Assembly (NCBI GenBank): GCA_030407005.1
Contig: JAUDYN010000001.1
Span: 3,286,001 to 3,350,000, forward strand
Direction: 5' to 3'
DNA from: Desarmillaria ectypa
Taxonomy: Eukaryota; Basidiomycota; Agaricomycetes; Agaricales; Physalacriaceae
DNA length: 64,000 bases
The position numbers and the translations under genes are program-made. A model generated the notes under the pieces. The model was given only the letters and a program-made list of their open reading frames with translations, did not search any database and was not told the DNA's origin. Below are positions 59,240 through 64,000 of the stretch, in pieces (position 1 is the first letter of the stretch; every line of letters begins with the position of its first letter).

Positions 59240-59524
59240 AGGATAGCAGTGTAGATCTTTAGAAGAGTGTATAATGGTGTATATATTAAGTTTAGTTGAA
59301 AGATGCAGAATATACATGGAGAATATGCTACTTATATACTGAAGACTGAGGTTAAACATAGTATGGTATGAGTGTATGTTCATGTGTGAATCATGTGTCT
59401 GATAGTCAGATGATAGAAAGAGGGTTGGATATGTTGACAGTGTGAGTGAATTGATGGCTTTATTGATGAATGAGCAATAAGATGCTGGATTAGATAGGAA
59501 AAATGGAAAGATCATAACATTACA
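59240..59524 (-). repeat. Candidate 3' LTR of the gypsy element
   Basis: On the minus strand the sequence TGTAATGTTATGATC starts at about 59,524, directly after a short purine-rich AACAAGGG that could be the polypurine tract. The next ~290 bp contain an A/T-rich stretch with TATATAAG near its middle, like an LTR promoter. A possible end at ...GAGACA falls near 59,220-59,240. Without the 5' copy the limits cannot be fixed. Confidence 0.5.
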
Positions 59525-59839
59525 CCCTTGTTAAAGCAGTCATCCTGACTGCTAAGGCTCTTCTTGGGGGTTTTTGAGTTGTGTTTTGACTTGATTGATC
59601 CAATATTGGTCAATTAACATTTTCCATTGATCTTGGTCTAGATTAATAATCCACTTCCAGAGTCCATCTTTTCATTGGGCAAGGTATGCAACATTACCAT
59701 TATTGGAGTATTCGTGATTGAGTATATTGGTCATTATCTTTTCATTGGTTATGATTTTGGTAGAGTGTAGAGTTCAGTTAATGTTCTTCTTGTACTCTGC
59801 AATCACTTTCTGAGTATTGCTCATCTCAGTATCTCAGAC

Positions 59840-62800
59840 CCAGGAATTGTGTTCCCAAGTCCATCCTTTCCACTTTATGAAATAGTCAATGACTTTCTTT
59901 GATGACTGTCCTCTTTTTCTTCATACATGGCAGGTTTGAGAGTCTAGTACTTCTTCAATCTTGTACTCTTCCTGTCCATCTACAAGGTCTGGAGGTAGAG
60001 GTGGTGGTTGTTGTTGATTCAGAAATGTGGGTGGAATATATGGGGTTAATAGTTTCTCATTGAACTAGGGATGGATTTTCCAATGCAGTGGTAATTTCAG
60101 CTTGTAGGCTGAGATGCTAGCTTTCTCGAGAATTATAAATGGTCCTGTTCATTTATCATCAAGTTTCTTTTTTGGATGTGGAAGATGAAGGTTGGCAGTA
60201 TTGAGCCAAACTTTGTTGCCTACTTGGTATTCCCATGCCATTTGTTTTCCTTTATTATACTGATGTTTCATTTGTATTGCCACTTTTTCTAATGCATCAT
60301 GTACTTTCTTGTGTACTTTGGCCATTGTTTCAGTAAACTCCATGGCTACTGGATTGGCAAATAGGGTCATTTGGCTGGAGTCTGGGAGTATTCATGGATT
60401 TTGTCCATATAGAGTCATGAACAGACTTTTGCCTGTGGTGGAGTGGATTCAGTTGTTATCAGTAAACTCGGCCAATGGTAGCCATTTGTTTCAGTCTGTT
60501 TGTCAATGGTTCACAAATATTTGGAGATATTCTTCAACCTCTTGATTAACTTGTTCAGTCTGTCCATCCATTTGGGGATGATAGGCTGTGGATGCATTTT
60601 GAGTGATATTTAGCATCTGATACAGTTCTTTCATGAAGATGGAGATGAATTGTGGTCTCTGATCTGAGATAACAACTTAGGGTATTTCATGTTTTACATA
60701 TACATGGTCCTGGAGAATTTGAGCCCACCCTTCTGCTGAGAGTTCTTTATAACAGGTGACCAGTATGATTGCCTTAGAGAATTGGTTTGTGATGACTAGT
60801 AATGTATCATAGCCATCTGACTCTGAGAGTCTGATTACCATGTCAACTGAAATGTGTATCCAAGAGGATGTGAGAATAGCATTAGAATATAGTGGAGCAG
60901 CTTTGGCTTGGGTATCACTTTTTGCTCATTGACAGGTCTTGCAACCTTTGACATATATTTTGATGTCTTTTTGAAGCTTTGGCCACCAATATTCCCTGAG
61001 TATTAACTCAGTGATTTTTGCTATTCCTGGGTATCCCACCATGATATGGTCATGGTACTGAGAGATAATTTCTCCTCAGAGATCTTAGTCTTGAGAAACA
61101 TATACATGTCTGTCATAGTATAGAATGCCATCTGTCTGTGTGATCCCTCTGTCATGGTTAAGGGATTTGGCTATTTCTTGGTCCTATTGTTCTTTGTGTC
61201 AAGTGATGTCTCTTATACATTCAACTTATTCATTTGTCATGAGGAGGGTGAGGGCATGGAAATGCTCTGGGGTAAGGACTATTACATTATGGTTGTCTTC
61301 TTTTTCTTGGTCATGGCTATTGCATTGACTGAGTAAGTCAGCCTTTTTATTTGCAATGCCCATGTTGTGTTAGAGAGTAAAATGATATTCTGCCAACTCT
61401 ATAACCCATTGAGCTTGTCGATAGTTCAGTTTCTGTGGTTTTTGAAAGTATTGGAGATTCTGATGATCCATCCAGATTTTGATTTCTTCTTTTGCACCCA
61501 TCAAGTAATGGTACCATTCCTCTAGTGCAAGCATTATTGCCAATAACTTCTTATCATAGATTTCATAGTTGCATTCAGTGGTGGTTAATGCTTTGGACAT
61601 GAAGGTGACTGGCCTCCATTTCCTGTTTTGTTCCTGGCTTAGGATAGTGCCAATAGCTTCATCACTGGAGTCAGCCTCTAGGAATTTTCCTTCATCAGAA
61701 GGAATCATCAGGATGATGTTTGTTGTCATTTGGAATTTGAGTTGAGCAAATGCCTGTTTCTGTTCCACTCCCTAACTTCATTCTGCTTTTTCTGTTAGCT
61801 GTGTGAGGGGTTGGACAATTTTAGAATAATTGTGGATGAATTTTTGATAGAAATTCATGAATCCAAGAAATAACTAAAGTTTCTTTTTCTTGGTCAGGGT
61901 TGACCATTCTATGATTCCCACTACTTTGACTGGGTCCATGCAGATGGCATCTTTACTGATGATGACTCCTAAGTATTCAGTTTCAAGTACTTCGAACTCA
62001 CATTTCTCCATCTTGAGGAACAGCTTATTTTCTCATAGGCATTGGAGAACTTGTCATACCATATATTGATGCTCATCTAATCTCTTGGTGAAGATGAGAA
62101 TGTTATTGAGATATATAGTTACTTTTTCTCCCACTACTAGGTCCTTGAATATGTCATTCATCATCCACTGGAAAGTGGCTGGTGAATTTGTAAGACCAAA
62201 GAATATTACTGTCAGTTCAAAGAGTTCCTGGTTGGTTTGGAAAGCAGCCTTTTCTTCATCTCTATCACAAATGCATATATTATTGTACCCCCATTGAACA
62301 TTGAGCTTGGAGAAATACTTTGCTCTGCATAGTTTGTCTATAAGCTTAGATGTCAGAGAAAGGGGGTATTGATTCTTGATAGTCATTTCATTCAGTTTTC
62401 GATAGTCCTGAACAGGTCATAATGTTCCATCTTTCTTTTTGACAAAGAAGAAGAGTGAGGCAAAGGAGGATTTTGAAGGACAAATTCATCTGGAATCTAA
62501 GTTCTCATCTAAGAACTTATCAAGTTGCTCTTGTTCATTTTGATTGAGCAGGTAGACTTTGCAGTCTAAGGTGGACTTTACATTTGGGATTAACTCGATG
62601 GCATGGTCTCAGGATTTTTGAGCAGGGAGTTCATCAAAGCTATCTTTAAAGAATAGATCTTTAAAACTTTGGTACTAAGGAGGTACTAATTCCTCAAAGA
62701 TTTTCTTTGGCTTTTCTGTATTAGCCACCATGGCTAATTTGTTTGCATGATGGATGGCTTGAAGAATGAGTTCTTCATGCATATTAACTGTGAGGATTGT

Positions 62801-63240
62801 ATCTCCATCCTCTAGTTTTTCATCCCATCAATCTTTGTCATCAGAGTCAGAGAGTGGGAGTGGATTTTTTATGCATTGACAGTATGCAAAAATCATTGAT
62901 TTGGTTTTCCAATTGATTACTGGATTATGATATTTAAGTCAGTTATGGCCTAAGTAGATAGTCTTAGAGCCTAAGTCAGTGACCACTAGGTCAATTCATT
63001 TAATATGACTGCCAATGGTCATTTGGAGTTCTATGAACTCAGTGATATCACCCACCTTATTGCAGGTTCTATCTGCATTGTATACTGGAATTGGAGCAGC
63101 AGACTTTTGAGTGTCTAGTTTGTGTTATTGAATATATGACCAGTTAATAGAGCTGCTGGTGCAGCCACTATCAAGTAATGCCTTGGTAGTTAAGGCTTTC
63201 TTCCCTGTGCAAGGGGCCAACTGTATGTCCACTAAGAAGT
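59840..63240 (-). pseudogene. Inactivated pol polyprotein of the gypsy element
   Basis: Conserved pol pieces survive in open fragments. RT: PLSLTSKLIDKL, FFGLTNSPATFQWMMNDIF, and the catalytic YxDD box as YLNNILIF (62,090-62,120). RNase H: FLEADSSDEAIGTILSQ, VTFMSKALTTTECNYEIYDK. Integrase: an HHCC-like YHDH plus CKTCQ, core acids in ISVDM, VISDQRPQF and HPQMDGQTEQVNQEVEEYL, and a GPY-like C-terminal region (VGNKVWL). Chromodomain: YKIEEVLDS and DYFIKWKGWTWEHNSW. Stops interrupt all the way through and typical changes are Asp to Asn, Arg to Gln or Trp, and Gln or Arg to stop. The element cannot encode active enzymes. Confidence 0.85.
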
Positions 63241-64000
63241 CCTATTCTGAACTCTTAGTTCCTCAGATATATCTGATGAGTTCACAGAGTTCATAGAGTT
63301 GCTCTTGAGCTTGACTCTCTCCAGTCTGTAAGCTCATAGTGAGCTCATCAGTAATCTCTCTGAGTTATTTGGAATAAACTCATGTGGAAAGAGCTGCTTT
63401 GGTGATTGCCAAATTCTTGGCAGTACAGACTGTTTGTAAAGTCCAGTCAACCCTGAAGGGTTTGTACCACATATGATCTAGTATCTCTTTGTTAGGCAGG
63501 ATTTCAGTTTTGGGTGTCAGAGTCAGTGGACTTGATTGTGTCTTTTGCACTTTTCAGATTTGGAAAGCCATATTGTCTTCTTTGTTGGGTACTTTGATGA
63601 TAGTGGTTCTGTGTAACTGCCTCCTCTTTACTGCCTGAGTGCTAGCAGCTTCTCCCTATTCTTTGGCCTGCATCTATGCTTCTGATGAGGTTAGAGTGAT
63701 GACCCTGCTATTCTTGCAGCTGTTGACATAGTCATCAGGTGCAGGTTCTGTTGTGGATTTGATATCTGACATCACCAATGGATTATCCATGCCCTTTGCT
63801 TGGGATGAGTTGGGCTGGGAGTAGTCACCTTTCCTCCAGCTAGTGCACACATGATCAGAAGGATGATGTGCCCATCTTGATGAAGGATTCTTAGATGTTG
63901 ATGGAGAATTCTTGGTTTCTCAGGTTTGGCCTTGATAGGTGCTTATTTCCCCCAATGGCCCTAGTGAAGCTGAGTTTGGACTTGGCTTCCTAAATAGAGG

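Larger units (their letters stand above)
59220..64000 (-). mobile_element. Ty3/gypsy retrotransposon (chromovirus), mutated, truncated by window end
   Basis: Minus-strand element running off the right edge. In element order: gag/protease side (63,250-64,000), protease with a DSGCTSS active site near 63,170, reverse transcriptase (about 62,000-62,560), RNase H (61,370-61,768), integrase (about 60,430-61,080), chromodomain (about 59,840-59,990), and a candidate 3' LTR below 59,524. The order protease-RT-RNase H-integrase-chromodomain defines a chromovirus. CpG is strongly depleted and many Trp, Gln and Arg codons have become stops. No 5' LTR lies in the window. Confidence 0.88.

Noticed and set aside
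1..64000. CRISPR arrays, rRNA operons, bacterial operons or phage
   Set aside because: No regularly spaced repeats or rRNA sequence seen; intron-rich genes throughout show this is eukaryotic nuclear DNA.

Overview
The window reads as nuclear DNA of a filamentous basidiomycete, most likely an Agaricomycete. Genes carry many short introns (mostly 46-60 bp, GT..AG). Typical basidiomycete genes are present: a glyoxal oxidase (copper radical oxidase), PalC, Prm1, a Git3-like receptor and a Zn2Cys6 regulator. Exon structures were rebuilt by hand from reading frame, splice sites and remembered family conservation. Nothing was searched against a database.

Layout. 0.7-21.7 kb is a compact housekeeping block: PIG-U (+), a mitochondrial-looking OsmC/Ohr peroxidase (-), RTF2 (-), SF3B3/RSE1 (+), UTP25 (-), DNA topoisomerase III (+), PalC (-), USE1 (+) and a seven-helix membrane protein (-). 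Three head-to-head pairs share promoters of only 90-170 bp (RTF2/SF3B3, UTP25/TOP3, PalC/USE1). 21.7-30.4 kb is looser: a gene-poor spacer, a 37-residue metallothionein behind a clear TATA box, a large protein of the 2OG-Fe(II) oxygenase superfamily that has lost its iron ligands, and an atypical protein kinase. 30.4-38.4 kb holds a GPI-anchored-looking glyoxal oxidase, a divergently transcribed Git3-like receptor and a BCAS3-type WD40 protein.

38.7-42.4 kb is a scar of two truncated genes in one orientation: the front half of an HNH-nuclease-like gene, then the back part of a 2OG-like gene. Fuller relatives of both lie elsewhere in the window (55.6-56.9 kb and 24.4-28.4 kb). 43.3-51.7 kb returns to ordinary genes: a Zn2Cys6 transcription factor whose zinc cluster is completed by a 6-nt microexon, and Prm1. 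From 51.7 kb the sequence decays: two inverted RNase H-like relics, an intact HNH gene, and from about 57.75 kb CpG-poor repeat DNA with a mutated Ty3/gypsy chromovirus on the minus strand that runs off the window.

Main points of interest: four GC-AG introns among roughly 106 resolved; the 6-nt microexon; the metal-ligand-free 2OG-like protein; the paired truncated genes; the RIP-like or deamination-like decay of the retroelement (reverse transcriptase YxDD changed to YLNN); and an imperfect 28-bp hairpin near 47.8 kb. No single new multi-gene system is evident; the best candidates are the HNH/2OG scar and the splicing peculiarities.
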